Positions 26,108 to 35,218 of a DNA stretch of 64,000 bases are shown one piece after another; position 1 is the first letter of the stretch, and each line of letters opens with the position of its first letter. Position numbers and translations under genes: made by a program. The stretch comes from Dokdonella sp. (lineage in GTDB: Bacteria; Pseudomonadota; Gammaproteobacteria; Xanthomonadales; Rhodanobacteraceae). A model generated the notes under the pieces. It was not told the origin of the DNA, did not search any database, and saw only the letters and a program-made list of their open reading frames with translations. Location: the NCBI RefSeq assembly GCF_017744955.1, contig NZ_JAGIAG010000001.1, positions 248,001 through 312,000 of the forward strand. The letters are read 5' to 3'.

Positions 26108-26719
26108 CTACTTCGCTTCGAACTCGCGCTTGGCGGTGTCGAACCACGGCGTGCACAGCATCTTCTGCTTGCCGACGACCTCGAAGGACGCGCGCCACAG
26201 CTCGACGCCGTCGATCTTCTGCCGCGAGGAGAACAGCTCCTTGTCGAACGGCGCCACGCCGAGGCAGTAGCGCAGGCGCGCGGCGTCGCCGACGTCCACC
26301 AGCACGTCGCCGCCGAGTTCGGCGCCGGCGGCGACCCTCGCCGCGAGCGGCACCGGCGGCACGGTCGGCGCCGGCTTGCGCAGCGGCACGGCGCGGTGCA
26401 GCAGCGTCAGGCCGTCCTTGTCCTGCTCGGTCGTCGGCGCGGCCGGCGTGGCGGCCTTGAGCCGTCCCTGGGCGACGGCGAGGCTGTTGCCGCGATCGAA
26501 CATCGCGACCGCCTGTCGGCTGCCGTTGTGCAGGAGATAGCGCAGGCGCAGCTCGCGCTTGCCGGCGTCGAAGCCGAACTGCGCGGTCAGGCGCAGCGCG
26601 CCTTCCTCGACGGTCGCGCTCGGCAAGGTGTCGTCCGTCATCGGCGGCGGATCCGGCAGGCGCTGCGCCGCGGCGGTACTCACCGCCGTGGCCAGCAGCA
26701 ACGGAATGATCGCGTTCAC
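26108..26719 (-). CDS. secreted hypothetical protein
   Basis: 203 aa starting with GTG. A short hydrophobic signal (NAIIPLLLATAVSTAAAQ) suggests periplasmic location. The rest alternates beta-strand-like segments (LRLTAQFGFDAGKRELRLRYLLHN) and ends with cysteines in YCLGVAP and MLCTPWFDT. I do not recognise a family. It is 25 bp from the RTX-M91 gene's 3' end and on the same strand, so cotranscription is possible. Confidence 0.7.
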   Translation of the reverse strand: MNAIIPLLLATAVSTAAAQRLPDPPPMTDDTLPSATVEEGALRLTAQFGFDAGKRELRLRYLLHNGSRQAVAMFDRGNSLAVAQGRLKAATPAAPTTEQDKDGLTLLHRAVPLRKPAPTVPPVPLAARVAAGAELGGDVLVDVGDAARLRYCLGVAPFDKELFSSRQKIDGVELWRASFEVVGKQKMLCTPWFDTAKREFEAK

Positions 26720-26744
26720 GCGCCGAGCTTAGACGCGCGAATGT

Positions 26745-28274
26745 TCAGAGCGCGTAATGCAGGCGCAGATCCAGGCCGAGTTCGGCGCGCAGGCCGTTCT
26801 CGCTCAGCGCGACCGGATTGGCGGTTGTCTTCGGCGTGGACGGGTCGCGGTCGAAGTCGAACTTCACGCCGCTGTTCTCCAGGCCGACGGCCTGGCGCTC
26901 GGAGTTCGGCACGCCGGCGTTGCGGTCCTGCGCGTCGCTGCCGCGATAATCGCCCGGCTGGAACGTGCCGGTGACCGCGTTGTAGGCGTGCGACATCTCG
27001 TGGAACAGCACGCCGACCGGCGCCGGGAACGCGTCCATGTGGAACGAGGGGTTGTAGGCGATGACTGCGTCGTCGCCCTTGCCGGCGCGGCCGCGGGTGA
27101 TCTCGGTGTCGGCCCAGGTGCCGCCGGCGGCGACGTCGGGCATGGTGTAGCCGTTCTCTTCGTTGGACAGCTCGCGGATCGTCACGCTGTTGCCGTTGGC
27201 GGCGGCGCGGTCGAACTCGGCCAGCATCTGGCGGCCGACCGGCGAGGCCTGCAGGAAGTCCATGTCGGCCTGCACGCGCTGCACGAAGGCCGGCGAGCCT
27301 TCCAGCTTGACGCCCTTGGCGCCCGGCGAGCCGGTCAGGTCGACGTTGACGACCTGGTTGCTGGCGCCCTTGGCCGCGGTGAAGGTATCCACGCCCTGCT
27401 GCGCGTAGACGACGTCCTTGCCGGCCGCGTTGTCGACCGTGTCGGTGCCCGCGCCGGTGTAGACGCGGTCGTCGCCGGCGCCGCTGATCAGGGTGTCGTC
27501 GCCGACGCCGCCGGAGAGCATGTCCTGGCCGTCGCCGCCTTCGAGGCGGTCGTTGCCGGCGCCGCCCTCGAGGTAGTCCGCGCCGGCGCCGCCGAGCAGG
27601 GTGTCGTCACCGTCGCCGCCGTAGACGACGTCGTTGCCGGCGCCGGCGTCGATGACGTCGTTGCCGCTGTTGCCGAAAACGTCGTCGCTGCCGGCGCCGG
27701 TGGAGATCTTGTCGTTGCCGAGGCCGCCGTCGACGATGTCGTTGCCGGCGCCGGTGGTGATGGTGTCGTCGCCCGCACCGCCGTCGACGATCAGGTTGAC
27801 CTTGACGTCGGAGGCGACGTCGATGGTGTCGTTGCCGTCGCCGCTGCGCACGGTCAGCGCCTGCGCGTCGGCCATCTCGAACTGGTAGGCCTTCCCGTTG
27901 ACGTCGACGGCGAGCGAGCCGTCGGTGTTGTTCTTCACCGCGATGCGGTCGTCGCCGCGACCGGTGGTCACCACCAGCTGGTCGGAACTGACGTACTGGC
28001 CGCCCTGGCCGTCGTCGGCGAGGGTGCGCTCGCGCGCGATGGAGACGTCGCCGTCCTGGTGCAGCGGATCGACCGCGATGGTCTTGCCGTCCGGCGTCTG
28101 CCGCGTGGTGCGCGCGCCGCTGTTGCTCGCGTTGCCGTCGATGCGCGTGCTGGTGTCACCGGTCGCGCGCGCCGCGCCGAGGTCCAGATCGCCCGCCTTG
28201 GCGTACTGCGTGGCGCTCGGCTGCACTTCGCGGAAGGAGGATTCGTTCGGACGGACGGCGGAAACCGGAGACAT
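26745..28274 (-). CDS. RTX-repeat protein with C-terminal M91-type zinc metallopeptidase domain
   Basis: 509 aa, no signal peptide and no cysteines. Residues ~1-100 are polar. Residues ~140-295 consist of glycine/aspartate-rich RTX nonapeptides (GGxGxDxx, e.g. [20 protein letters not shown]) that bind calcium. The C-terminal ~180 residues resemble peptidase family M91 (NleD/XopG/HopH): IAYNPSFHM then a zinc motif HEMSH (425-429) in [16 protein letters not shown], with E459 a candidate third ligand. RTX repeats suggest type I secretion, but no transporter genes are nearby. M91 members include host-targeting proteases; the target here is unknown. Confidence 0.82.
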   Translation of the reverse strand: MSPVSAVRPNESSFREVQPSATQYAKAGDLDLGAARATGDTSTRIDGNASNSGARTTRQTPDGKTIAVDPLHQDGDVSIARERTLADDGQGGQYVSSDQLVVTTGRGDDRIAVKNNTDGSLAVDVNGKAYQFEMADAQALTVRSGDGNDTIDVASDVKVNLIVDGGAGDDTITTGAGNDIVDGGLGNDKISTGAGSDDVFGNSGNDVIDAGAGNDVVYGGDGDDTLLGGAGADYLEGGAGNDRLEGGDGQDMLSGGVGDDTLISGAGDDRVYTGAGTDTVDNAAGKDVVYAQQGVDTFTAAKGASNQVVNVDLTGSPGAKGVKLEGSPAFVQRVQADMDFLQASPVGRQMLAEFDRAAANGNSVTIRELSNEENGYTMPDVAAGGTWADTEITRGRAGKGDDAVIAYNPSFHMDAFPAPVGVLFHEMSHAYNAVTGTFQPGDYRGSDAQDRNAGVPNSERQAVGLENSGVKFDFDRDPSTPKTTANPVALSENGLRAELGLDLRLHYAL

Positions 28275-28388
28275 GGCGTACCTCGACGTTCGATTCGGAA
28301 ATTCTGGGGAAACGCCGTCCGCTGGCGAGGGTGGATCACACCGTACGCCCGCGTACTGGCCACGTCAGCCTCGGGCGTACCCGAGTTC

Positions 28389-28398
28389 GGGTTTTCCC
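28389..28398. promoter_or_regulatory. GGGTTTTCCC motif between the RTX-M91 and SpmAB-like genes
   Basis: GGGTTTTCCCTAGG (28389-28402) lies 115 bp upstream of the RTX-M91 start and 94 bp upstream of the divergent membrane-protein start. The same core occurs at 39132 and 55877. Probably a regulator site; the factor is unknown. Confidence 0.35.
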
Positions 28399-28449
28399 TA
28401 GGCCGGGCGAGTCGAGCCGGCGCGGGTGACGCGCGCGCCGCGACCCGCT

Positions 28450-28455
28450 TAGGAT
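28450..28455 (+). promoter_or_regulatory. candidate -10 box upstream of the SpmAB-like gene
   Basis: TAGGAT in GCTTAGGATGC, 36 bp before the ATG; matches the local TAnnnT pattern. Confidence 0.3.
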
Positions 28456-28491
28456 GCCGGCGCGGCGCCTCGCCGCTCGGCGACCGTCTCG

Positions 28492-29721
28492 ATGCTCAAC
28501 CGTCTCTGGCTCGGCTTCTTCCTGACCGCCACCGTCGCCGCGCTGGCGCAATGGCTGGTCGGCGGCAACGCCGGCGTGTTCGCCGCGATGGTCGGCAGCC
28601 TGTTCGAGATGGCCAAGCTGTCGGTCGAGGTGATGATCCTGCTGTTCGGCACGCTGACTCTCTGGCTCGGCCTGCTGCGCATCGCCGAGGCGGCCGGCGT
28701 CGTCGACGTGCTCGCGCGCTGGCTCGGGCCGCTGTTCGGGCGGCTGATGCCCGAGGTGCCGCGCGGCCATCCGGCGATCGGGCTGATCACGCTGAACTTC
28801 GCCGCCAACGCGCTCGGCCTCGACAACGCGGCGACGCCGATCGGCCTGCGCGCGATGCGCGAGCTGCAGACGCTCAACCCGAGCGCCGACACCGCCAGCA
28901 ATGCGCAGATCCTGTTTCTGGTGCTGAACGCCTCGTCGCTGACCCTGCTGCCGGTGTCGATCTTCATGTACCGCGCGCAACAGGGCGCGGCCGACCCGAC
29001 CCTGGTGTTCCTGCCGATCCTGCTCGCCACCAGTGCCTCGACGCTGGTCGGCTTGTTCTCGGTCGCGTTCATGCAGCGCCTGAAGCTGCACGACCCGGTG
29101 GTGCTGATCTGGCTCGCCGTGGTCGGCCTCCTGCTCGGCGGCTTCATGGCGGTGCTGGCGACGTTGTCGGCGACGGCGCTGGCGGGGCTGTCCTCCCTGC
29201 TCGGCAACCTGACCCTGTTCGCGATCGTGATCGCGTTCCTCCTCGCCGGCGCCTGGCGCAAGGTGCCGGTGTACGAGAGCTTCGTCGACGGTGCCAAGCA
29301 GGGTTTCGAGGTCGCGAAGAACCTGCTGCCGTATCTGGTCGCGATGCTCTGCGCCGTCGGCGTGCTGCGCGCGTCCGGCGCGCTCGATTTCGCCCTCGAC
29401 GGCATCCGCTGGCTGGTGCACGCGTTTGGCTGGGACACGCGCTTCGTCGACGCGCTGCCGACCGCCCTGGTCAAGCCGTTCTCCGGCAGCGCCGCACGCG
29501 CGATGCTGATCGAGACGATGAAGACCCACGGCGTGGACAGCTTCCCGGCGCTGGTCGCGGCGACCGTGCAGGGCAGCACCGAGACCACCTTCTACGTGCT
29601 GGCGGTCTATTTCGGCGCCGTCGGCATCCAACGCGCGCGGCACGCGGTCGGCTGCGCCCTGCTCGCCGATCTCGCCGGCGTGATCGCCTCGATCGCGGTG
29701 TGCTACTGGTTTTTCGGTTGA
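28492..29721 (+). CDS. SpmA/SpmB-like nucleoside-recognition (Gate) domain membrane protein
   Basis: 409 aa with about ten hydrophobic helices. Two Gate-type halves are visible: the first contains ALGLDNAATPIGLRAMRELQ and the second AMLIETMKTHGVDSFPALVA and QGSTETTFYVLAVYFGAVGI. In Bacillus these halves are the separate spore-maturation proteins SpmA and SpmB; fused versions are common in non-sporulating proteobacteria. It is probably a transporter of unknown substrate in the inner membrane. Confidence 0.9.
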   Translation: MLNRLWLGFFLTATVAALAQWLVGGNAGVFAAMVGSLFEMAKLSVEVMILLFGTLTLWLGLLRIAEAAGVVDVLARWLGPLFGRLMPEVPRGHPAIGLITLNFAANALGLDNAATPIGLRAMRELQTLNPSADTASNAQILFLVLNASSLTLLPVSIFMYRAQQGAADPTLVFLPILLATSASTLVGLFSVAFMQRLKLHDPVVLIWLAVVGLLLGGFMAVLATLSATALAGLSSLLGNLTLFAIVIAFLLAGAWRKVPVYESFVDGAKQGFEVAKNLLPYLVAMLCAVGVLRASGALDFALDGIRWLVHAFGWDTRFVDALPTALVKPFSGSAARAMLIETMKTHGVDSFPALVAATVQGSTETTFYVLAVYFGAVGIQRARHAVGCALLADLAGVIASIAVCYWFFG

Positions 29722-29736
29722 TCGCCGCCGTCGCGC

Positions 29737-30099
29737 TCAATCGCCGAAGCGACGCTCGCAGTAGGCCATCTCGGGAACCGATTCGAGGTAGCGGCAGAAG
29801 TAGAACGCCGCCTTGATCTCGCCGCCGGCGTCGCGCTCGATCGTCCACTTCTTCTTGGACAGCTTGCGGCAGGCATCGGCGACGTAGGCGCTGCCCGGCG
29901 TCACGTTCACCGCCTGCCCTTCGGGCGCTCCCTCGTGCACGCTGTGCAAGGTGCAGAAGCGGACCTGGCCGTCGTCGCCCGGGACCAGCTTCAGCACGAC
30001 CGAGTAGCCGCTTTCCGGCGGCAGGTCCTCGGCGAAGCGGGGCGGCGCCGCAATCGCCGAGGCGGCGACGCAGGTCAAGACGAGCGCAATGCTCTTCAT
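29737..30099 (-). CDS. secreted small hypothetical protein
   Basis: 120 aa. Signal peptide MKSIALVLTCVAASAIAAPP. The mature domain has four cysteines (VRFCTLHSV, DACRKLSKKKW, FYFCRYLE, AYCERRFG), likely two disulfides in the periplasm. No family is recognised. The ATG at 30099 begins the signal peptide; an upstream in-frame start is not supported. Same strand as, and 48 bp after, the DUF924 gene. Confidence 0.7.
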   Translation of the reverse strand: MKSIALVLTCVAASAIAAPPRFAEDLPPESGYSVVLKLVPGDDGQVRFCTLHSVHEGAPEGQAVNVTPGSAYVADACRKLSKKKWTIERDAGGEIKAAFYFCRYLESVPEMAYCERRFGD

Positions 30100-30147
30100 G
30101 CGGTTCGGTCCGGCCGTACGAGCGGACGCCAAGGATGCCGGTTCCGG

Positions 30148-30762
30148 CTAGAACGAGGAACCCGGCTGGCGCAGGAATTCGCTCTCCGCCTCGGTCGAGG
30201 CGCGCCCGAGCGTCGCGTTGCGGTGCGGAAAGCGGCCGAAGCGCGCGACGATGTCGCGATGGCGCACGGCGTAGTCGAGATAGTCGTCGCAGCGCGCGCG
30301 CAGCGCGGCGGGCGCGGCGTTGCGCAAGGTCGTGAACAACGCGACCGAATGCTGCTGGTCGGCCAGCGATTCGGAATGCTCCAGCGGCAGATAGAAGAAC
30401 ACGCGCTCGCACAGGCGCAGGTCGCGGTCGATGCCCAGGCGCAGGCCGTCGTCGACCCAAGCGCGCGCCAGCGCATCGTGCGCGAACGCGCGCGCAGCGC
30501 CGCGGAACAGGTTGCGGGAAAACTGGTCGACCAGGATCACCAGGGCGAGCCGACCGTGCGGCACGGCGAGCCAGGGATCGAGCTCGCCGGCGACCGCCTC
30601 GTCGTGCAGCGCGGCGAATCGCGCGCGGATCTCCGCGTCGACGGCCGCACCCGCGCCGAACCACAGCGCGCCTTTCTCGGCGAACACGTCGGCATCGTCG
30701 ACCGACGTGCCGAACCAGTGGTCGAGCACGTCGCGTGCGCGCGGATCGAGTGCGGCGTCCAT
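30148..30762 (-). CDS. DUF924 family protein
   Basis: 204 aa. Contains the family blocks VLDHWFG near the start, ILVDQFSRNLFRG in the middle and FFYLPLEHSESLADQQHSVALF. DUF924 proteins are small, helical TPR-like cytoplasmic proteins without an assigned function. Confidence 0.93.
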   Translation of the reverse strand: MDAALDPRARDVLDHWFGTSVDDADVFAEKGALWFGAGAAVDAEIRARFAALHDEAVAGELDPWLAVPHGRLALVILVDQFSRNLFRGAARAFAHDALARAWVDDGLRLGIDRDLRLCERVFFYLPLEHSESLADQQHSVALFTTLRNAAPAALRARCDDYLDYAVRHRDIVARFGRFPHRNATLGRASTEAESEFLRQPGSSF

Positions 30763-30773
30763 GCCGTGCCGCC

Positions 30774-30977
30774 TCAGCGCGTCGCCGGTCGTCCGCCGAG
30801 CAGGCGTGCCGGCAGCAGGATGATCGCGCGCAGCAGCTCGAACACGCCCTCGACGGCGAAGCCGATCAGGCGGAACGGCAGCAGCAGCAACCAGACGATC
30901 GGGTACAGCACCAGCGCCAGCAAGGCCAGCGGCCAGCAGAACACCAGCAGCAACACCCAGAGCAGAAAAGTCAGCAT
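30774..30977 (-). CDS. small hydrophobic membrane protein
   Basis: 67 aa, mostly two long hydrophobic stretches (LTFLLWVLLLVFCWPLALLALVLYPIVW and LPFRLIGFAVEGVFELLRA) with a short basic C-terminus. Three in-frame ATGs occur within 16 nt; the last (30977) has GAGGA at proper spacing and is chosen. It is 11 bp upstream of the DUF924 gene and probably in its operon. Function unknown. Confidence 0.65.
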   Translation of the reverse strand: MLTFLLWVLLLVFCWPLALLALVLYPIVWLLLLPFRLIGFAVEGVFELLRAIILLPARLLGGRPATR

Positions 30978-31077
30978 CGGCATTCCTCGCATCGATCTCG
31001 ACGCATCACGACGATGCCCAAAATGGGGACGATGCGGGAGTGCCGAAAGGGGTGCTGCGGCCGCCGTTACGGATTGC

Positions 31078-31083
31078 TAACCT
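31078..31083 (+). promoter_or_regulatory. candidate -10 box upstream of the DsbD-N gene
   Basis: TAACCT in GCTAACCTCG, 35 bp before the ATG at 31119. Confidence 0.3.
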
Positions 31084-31118
31084 CGATTCGTCTACGTTAC
31101 CGGCGAGGACCACGCGCG

Positions 31119-31964
31119 ATGCTCCGACTCGCTACCGCCAGCCTGCTCGCCTTCTCCGCCGCGACGTCGATCGCGGCGCCGGCGAAGGACGACGCCGAGC
31201 CGGTACAGGTCGAACTGGTCGCCGAGCACACGGCGCTGGTGCCGGGCCAAGCGGAACAGTTCGGCCTGCTGCTGCGCCACCAGCCGCATTGGCATACCTA
31301 CTGGGTCAATCCCGGCGATTCCGGGTTGCCGACGACGCTGGAGTGGACGCTGCCGGCCGGCTTCCAGGCCGACGCGATCGCCTGGCCGGTGCCGAAGCGC
31401 TTCGAGGTCGGCGGCCTCTACAACTTCGGCTACGACGGCGAAACGCTGCTGCCGATCTCGATCGCGGTGCCGGCCGAGGCCACCGTCGGTTCGACCGTGC
31501 GCGCCACGGTCACGGCGAAATGGCTGATGTGCCGCGAGGAATGCATCCCGGGCAAGGCCAGCCTCAGCATCGAACTGCCGGTCGTGCGCGAGGACGCCAA
31601 GCCCGACACGCGCTGGATCCGGCAATTCTCCGACGCCCGCCTGGCGCAGCCGCAGGCGACCGCCTGGAAGGCGAGCGCGCGCGAGGACGGCGATCGCTTC
31701 GTCGTCACGCTGAGCGGTCCGGGCCTGCCGCCGGCGGCGGCGACACTCGACGCGTTCGTCGCACAGAGGAAGGTGTTCGACAACAAGCCGCCGACGATCC
31801 GCCGCGACGGCGACGCGGTGATCGTCGAAGCCGGCAAGAGCGAATACTTCACCACCGCGCCGTCGGACATCGAGCTGTGGCTGACCGCCGACGGCGTCGG
31901 AGGACCGCGCGGCTGGCGCGTGCGCGCGCCGCTCGCCGCGAATCCGCCGGCGACCGCGCCGTGA
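31119..31964 (+). CDS. DsbD N-terminal-like (protein-disulfide reductase) domain protein
   Basis: 281 aa. A signal peptide (to ~20) is followed by a DsbD-alpha-like domain: HTALVPGQAEQFGLLLRHQPHWHTYWVNPGDSGLP and the redox pair in MCREECIPGKASL. The membrane and thioredoxin modules of full DsbD/ScsB are absent, so this is a stand-alone periplasmic domain. It is followed 34 bp later by a redoxin-like gene, which suggests a shared periplasmic thiol function. Confidence 0.82.
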   Translation: MLRLATASLLAFSAATSIAAPAKDDAEPVQVELVAEHTALVPGQAEQFGLLLRHQPHWHTYWVNPGDSGLPTTLEWTLPAGFQADAIAWPVPKRFEVGGLYNFGYDGETLLPISIAVPAEATVGSTVRATVTAKWLMCREECIPGKASLSIELPVVREDAKPDTRWIRQFSDARLAQPQATAWKASAREDGDRFVVTLSGPGLPPAAATLDAFVAQRKVFDNKPPTIRRDGDAVIVEAGKSEYFTTAPSDIELWLTADGVGGPRGWRVRAPLAANPPATAP

Positions 31965-31998
31965 CGTCGTTGCCCCTTCCCCGAACGAGAGAACCCTC

Positions 31999-32607
31999 AT
32001 GAAAGCGATTCGCCTGCTTTTCTCCACCGCGCTCAGCCTCGCCGCCGTGCCGGCGATGGCCAACGTCGCGGTCGGCCAGCCCGCGCCGGATTTCAGCGCG
32101 ACCGACAGCCACGGCTACACGCAGACCTTGTCGCAGTACAAGGGCAAGACCGTCGTGCTCGAGTGGAACAATCCCGGCTGCCCGTTCGTGCAGAAGCACT
32201 ACTCCAGCGGCAACATTCCCAAGCAGCAGGCCGACGCGGTCAAGGACGGCGTCGTCTGGCTGACGATCAATTCGGGCGCGGACGGCAAGCAAGGCCATCT
32301 CGACACGAAGGGCGCGCAGGAATTCCTCACGCAATACCACGCCGCGCCGACCGCGTACCTGTTCGACGGCGACGGCAAGATCGGCCATGCCTACGGCGCC
32401 AAGACGACGCCGCACCTGTACGTCATCGACGGCAGCGGCACGCTGCGCTACATGGGCGGCATCGATTCGATCGCCAGCGCGGACAAGGAAGATCTCGCCA
32501 AGGCGACACAGTACGTGCCGCAGGTGCTGGCCGAGCTGAAGGCCGGCAAGGCGGTCAGCGTGCCGACGTCCGAGCCGTACGGCTGCAGCGTGAAGTACGC
32601 CCCCTAG
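31999..32607 (+). CDS. secreted thioredoxin-fold (redoxin) protein
   Basis: 202 aa. Signal peptide to ~21 (AMANVAVG). Redoxin signature VGQPAPDFSATDSHG, then VVLEWNNPGCPFVQKHY, where only one cysteine of a CxxC remains, and later KTTPHLYVIDGSGTLRYMGGID. Single-cysteine members resemble peroxiredoxin-like extracytoplasmic proteins. The ATG is 34 bp after the DsbD-N gene with AGAGAACC upstream, consistent with an operon. A second cysteine near the end (YGCSVKY) might act as resolving cysteine. Confidence 0.88.
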   Translation: MKAIRLLFSTALSLAAVPAMANVAVGQPAPDFSATDSHGYTQTLSQYKGKTVVLEWNNPGCPFVQKHYSSGNIPKQQADAVKDGVVWLTINSGADGKQGHLDTKGAQEFLTQYHAAPTAYLFDGDGKIGHAYGAKTTPHLYVIDGSGTLRYMGGIDSIASADKEDLAKATQYVPQVLAELKAGKAVSVPTSEPYGCSVKYAP

Positions 32608-32665
32608 GACCGCACTCGGGGCGACAGAATTACACGGGCGGCTCGGCCGAGCCGCCTGCTTCGAG

Positions 32666-32959
32666 GTGCGCGTGGCCCATTTCCTGGTCAGGCTCGGCGA
32701 TGCACGGTCTGAGAAGATGACTCCCTCCCTGGTGCAGGACCACGTCGCCTGGCTTGCCGGCTTGTCGAACGCCGGCACAGTGATCCTGTGCGGCCCGTGC
32801 AGCGATGGAACTGCGATCCTCGTGCTGCAGTGTCCGACGCAGGAGGAGGCGGAGAGGATCGCCGGAAGCGATCCTTTCGCCAGGGAGGGCGCGTATGCCG
32901 AACGATCCGTCATCGGTTTCCGCCTGGCCTCACCCGAGAACCATTTCCTGCTGGGCTGA
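32666..32959 (+). CDS. YciI family protein
   Basis: 97 aa starting with GTG. The ferredoxin-like YciI fold is indicated by an initial beta strand FLVRLGDAR, LVQDHVAWLAGLSNAGTVILCGPCSDG, and the conserved terminal DPFAREGAYAERSVIGFRL. The role of the family is unclear. It is convergent with the MFS gene, 19 bp away. Confidence 0.82.
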   Translation: MRVAHFLVRLGDARSEKMTPSLVQDHVAWLAGLSNAGTVILCGPCSDGTAILVLQCPTQEEAERIAGSDPFAREGAYAERSVIGFRLASPENHFLLG

Positions 32960-32978
32960 GCCGTGAACCGCTCGGCCT

Positions 32979-34304
32979 TCAGCGCGCCTCGTCGGTCGCG
33001 GGCCGCACGTCGAGTTCGGCCTTCTCCGCGACAGCCTCCGGCGCGATCGTCGCGATCGGCATCGCCGGGGCGATCGCCGTCGGCAGCGAGGCGGAAGAAC
33101 GCGCGGCGAGCAGCCATGCGGCGCCGACCATCACCGCGGCGAGGCCGAAGGTGATGCCGGCCCAGGCGTCGTGCAGGTTCGCGTCGGTGACGGCAGCGAA
33201 AGTGCGCGTGAACAAGGTCGGCGCGAGGATGCCGGCGACGCTCGACAGGCTCGCGATCGCGCCCTGCAGGCGGCCCTGCTCGGTCGGGTCGACCTGGTGC
33301 GAGATCAACGCCTGCGCGGCCGGACCGGCGACGCCCCACAGCGCGGCGATCGGCGACGCCGCCCAGAACCAGTAGCCGGTCGGCGCGAGGCCGTACAGCG
33401 CGAAGCCGAGCGTGCCGCAGGCGAGGCCGATCAGCAGCGTGCGCCGCTCGCCGAAGCGCGCGACGATCTTCTTGACCAAGCCGCCCTGCACGATGATGCC
33501 GAGCACGCCGACCAGACCGAGCGTGTAGCCGACCATCTTCGGGCCCCAGCCGAAGCGGTAGTCGGCGTACAGCACGAACGTGCTCGGATAGACGATATGC
33601 GCGAGCGCCATCAGGAACAGCACGCCGATCAGACCCCACACCTGCGGATAGCGGCGCAGCAAGCGCAGCGAACCGATGGGGTTGGCGTGGCTCCAGTCGA
33701 AGCGCGGCGAGCGTTTCTCCGGCGGCAGGGATTCGGGCAGCACGATCAGGCCGTAGAGGAAGTTCGTCAGCGCCAGACCCACCGCGAGCCAGAACGGCAG
33801 CCGCGGATTGACCTCGCCGAGCACGCCGCCGATCGCCGGTGCGATGACGAAGCCGATGCCGAACGCCATGCCGATCATGCCGAACGCGCCGGCGCGCTTT
33901 TCCGGCGGCGTCACGTCGGCGACGTACGCGTTCGCGGTGCTGAAGCTCGCCGCGGTGATGCCGGAGATCAGGCGACCGATGAACAGCAGCGGCAGGCTGT
34001 TGACCAGCGCCATCATCAGGAAATCGAGACCGAGGCCGAGGTTGGAGAGCAGGATCACCGGCCGCCGTCCGAAGCGGTCCGACAGCGCGCCCTGCACCGG
34101 CGTGAACAGGAACTGCATCGCCATGAACGCGGTGGCGAACCAGCCGTACCAGACCGCCGCTTTCGAGACGTCGCCGTTCAGGAAACCTTCGATCAGGTGC
34201 GGCAGCACCGGGATGATCAGGCCGAACGATAGGATGTCGATCAGCACGGTCACGAAGATGAAGATCAGCGCGGCGCGCCGCGGCTCGGTGGGGGAGGCGT
34301 TCAA
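32979..34304 (-). CDS. TCR/Tet-type MFS drug transporter
   Basis: 441 aa with twelve predicted helices. MFS motif A appears as GALSDRFGRRPVIL and the antiporter motif C region as GMAFGIGFVIAPAIGGVLG; TPPEKRAGAFGMIG is typical of the tetracycline-resistance protein group. The substrate is not predictable: many chromosomal members export other drugs or metabolites. The start appears to be TTG at 34304, giving MNASPTEPRRAALIFIFV; no ATG precedes the first helix. The C-terminal ~40 residues are variable and cytoplasmic. Confidence 0.9.
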   Translation of the reverse strand: MNASPTEPRRAALIFIFVTVLIDILSFGLIIPVLPHLIEGFLNGDVSKAAVWYGWFATAFMAMQFLFTPVQGALSDRFGRRPVILLSNLGLGLDFLMMALVNSLPLLFIGRLISGITAASFSTANAYVADVTPPEKRAGAFGMIGMAFGIGFVIAPAIGGVLGEVNPRLPFWLAVGLALTNFLYGLIVLPESLPPEKRSPRFDWSHANPIGSLRLLRRYPQVWGLIGVLFLMALAHIVYPSTFVLYADYRFGWGPKMVGYTLGLVGVLGIIVQGGLVKKIVARFGERRTLLIGLACGTLGFALYGLAPTGYWFWAASPIAALWGVAGPAAQALISHQVDPTEQGRLQGAIASLSSVAGILAPTLFTRTFAAVTDANLHDAWAGITFGLAAVMVGAAWLLAARSSASLPTAIAPAMPIATIAPEAVAEKAELDVRPATDEAR

Positions 34305-34497
34305 GCGGGTATCCGGCGGTCGAGGGCGGCGTGGGCGCGCAGCTTAGCCGATCGCGTGTCGCGCGGATTGTACGAATCGGCGATCGCCGCCCGTGCCGTC
34401 GACGCCGTTGCTCGGCACGGCGCGATGCAGTTTTCGCCGCCGGCCGGGCCGGTGCCGGCCGATCGCGGCGCTCCGGAAGTGCGCGGCAAGATCCAAG

Positions 34498-34519
34498 CGT
34501 CGGGCGGCGGCGCCCGACG
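34498..34519 (-). terminator. hairpin after folE
   Basis: CGTCGGGC (34498-34505) and GCCCGACG (34512-34519) with a 6-nt loop, just beyond the folE stop on the minus strand. No T-run follows. The rest of the 220-bp gap to the MFS gene shows no other recognisable feature. Confidence 0.4.
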
Positions 34520-34524
34520 TGCGG

Positions 34525-35133
34525 TCAACGGTTGTGGATGTCGATGAAGCGCAGGAACTCGGCGCGCGTGCGCGCGTCCTCGCGGAAGCTGCCGTGCATC
34601 TGACTGGTGATCATCGACACGCCGCGCTTGTGCACGCCGCGGGTGGTCATGCACTGGTGCACGGCGTCGACGACGACGCCGACGCCGCGCGGCTTGAGCA
34701 CGTCCTCGATGCAGTGCGCGATCTGCGCGGTCAGTTTTTCCTGCACCTGGAAGCGCCGCGCGTAGGCATCGACCACGCGTGCCAGCTTGCTGATGCCGAC
34801 CACCTTGTCGGTCGGCAGGTAGCCGACGTGGGCGCGGCCGATGATCGGCGCCATGTGGTGCTCGCAGAACGATTCGAACTCGATGTCGCGCAGCACGATC
34901 ATCTCGTCGTAGCCGGCGACTTCCTCGAAGGTGCGGCGCAGGTAGTCGGCCGGATCGGTGGCGTAGCCGGAGAACCAGTCGCGATACGCCAGGGCCACGC
35001 GCTTGGGCGTGTCGAGCAACCCTTCGCGCGCGGGATCCTCGCCGGCCCAGCGCAGCAGGACGCGGATCGCGTCCTCGGCCTGCGTCTGGCTGACCGGCTC
35101 GATCTTCTTCACGGACGGCTTGGACTTCTTCAT
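34525..35133 (-). CDS. folE: GTP cyclohydrolase I
   Basis: 202 aa. Characteristic blocks are present: [21 protein letters not shown], the zinc-binding [40 protein letters not shown] and [11 protein letters not shown] with the second zinc cysteine. It converts GTP to 7,8-dihydroneopterin triphosphate, the entry to folate and tetrahydropterin synthesis. A pterin-dependent phenylalanine hydroxylase is encoded about 8 kb away. The first ~15 residues are lysine-rich and non-conserved. Confidence 0.97.
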   Translation of the reverse strand: MKKSKPSVKKIEPVSQTQAEDAIRVLLRWAGEDPAREGLLDTPKRVALAYRDWFSGYATDPADYLRRTFEEVAGYDEMIVLRDIEFESFCEHHMAPIIGRAHVGYLPTDKVVGISKLARVVDAYARRFQVQEKLTAQIAHCIEDVLKPRGVGVVVDAVHQCMTTRGVHKRGVSMITSQMHGSFREDARTRAEFLRFIDIHNR

Positions 35134-35218
35134 GCGGCTGCCTTGCGAACTGCGAGCGCGAAGTCTAGCAAGATGTCGCGCGCGGGCCGCGCCGTCGTTC
35201 CCGCCGGCGCGGCCGCGA

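Noticed and set aside
27400..27840. Periodic DNA repeats that could suggest a CRISPR array or tandem repeat locus
   Set aside because: The period reflects the RTX nonapeptide codons within one ORF; there are no spacers between identical repeats.
26745..28274. Interpreting the M91-like protein as a type III effector
   Set aside because: No type III secretion genes or recognisable N-terminal type III signal can be shown here; RTX repeats point to type I secretion instead.
26757..29816. Plus-strand open frame of about 1000 codons across the RTX-M91 gene
   Set aside because: Valine/aspartate-rich repeats are the antisense reading of RTX codons; no independent coding evidence.
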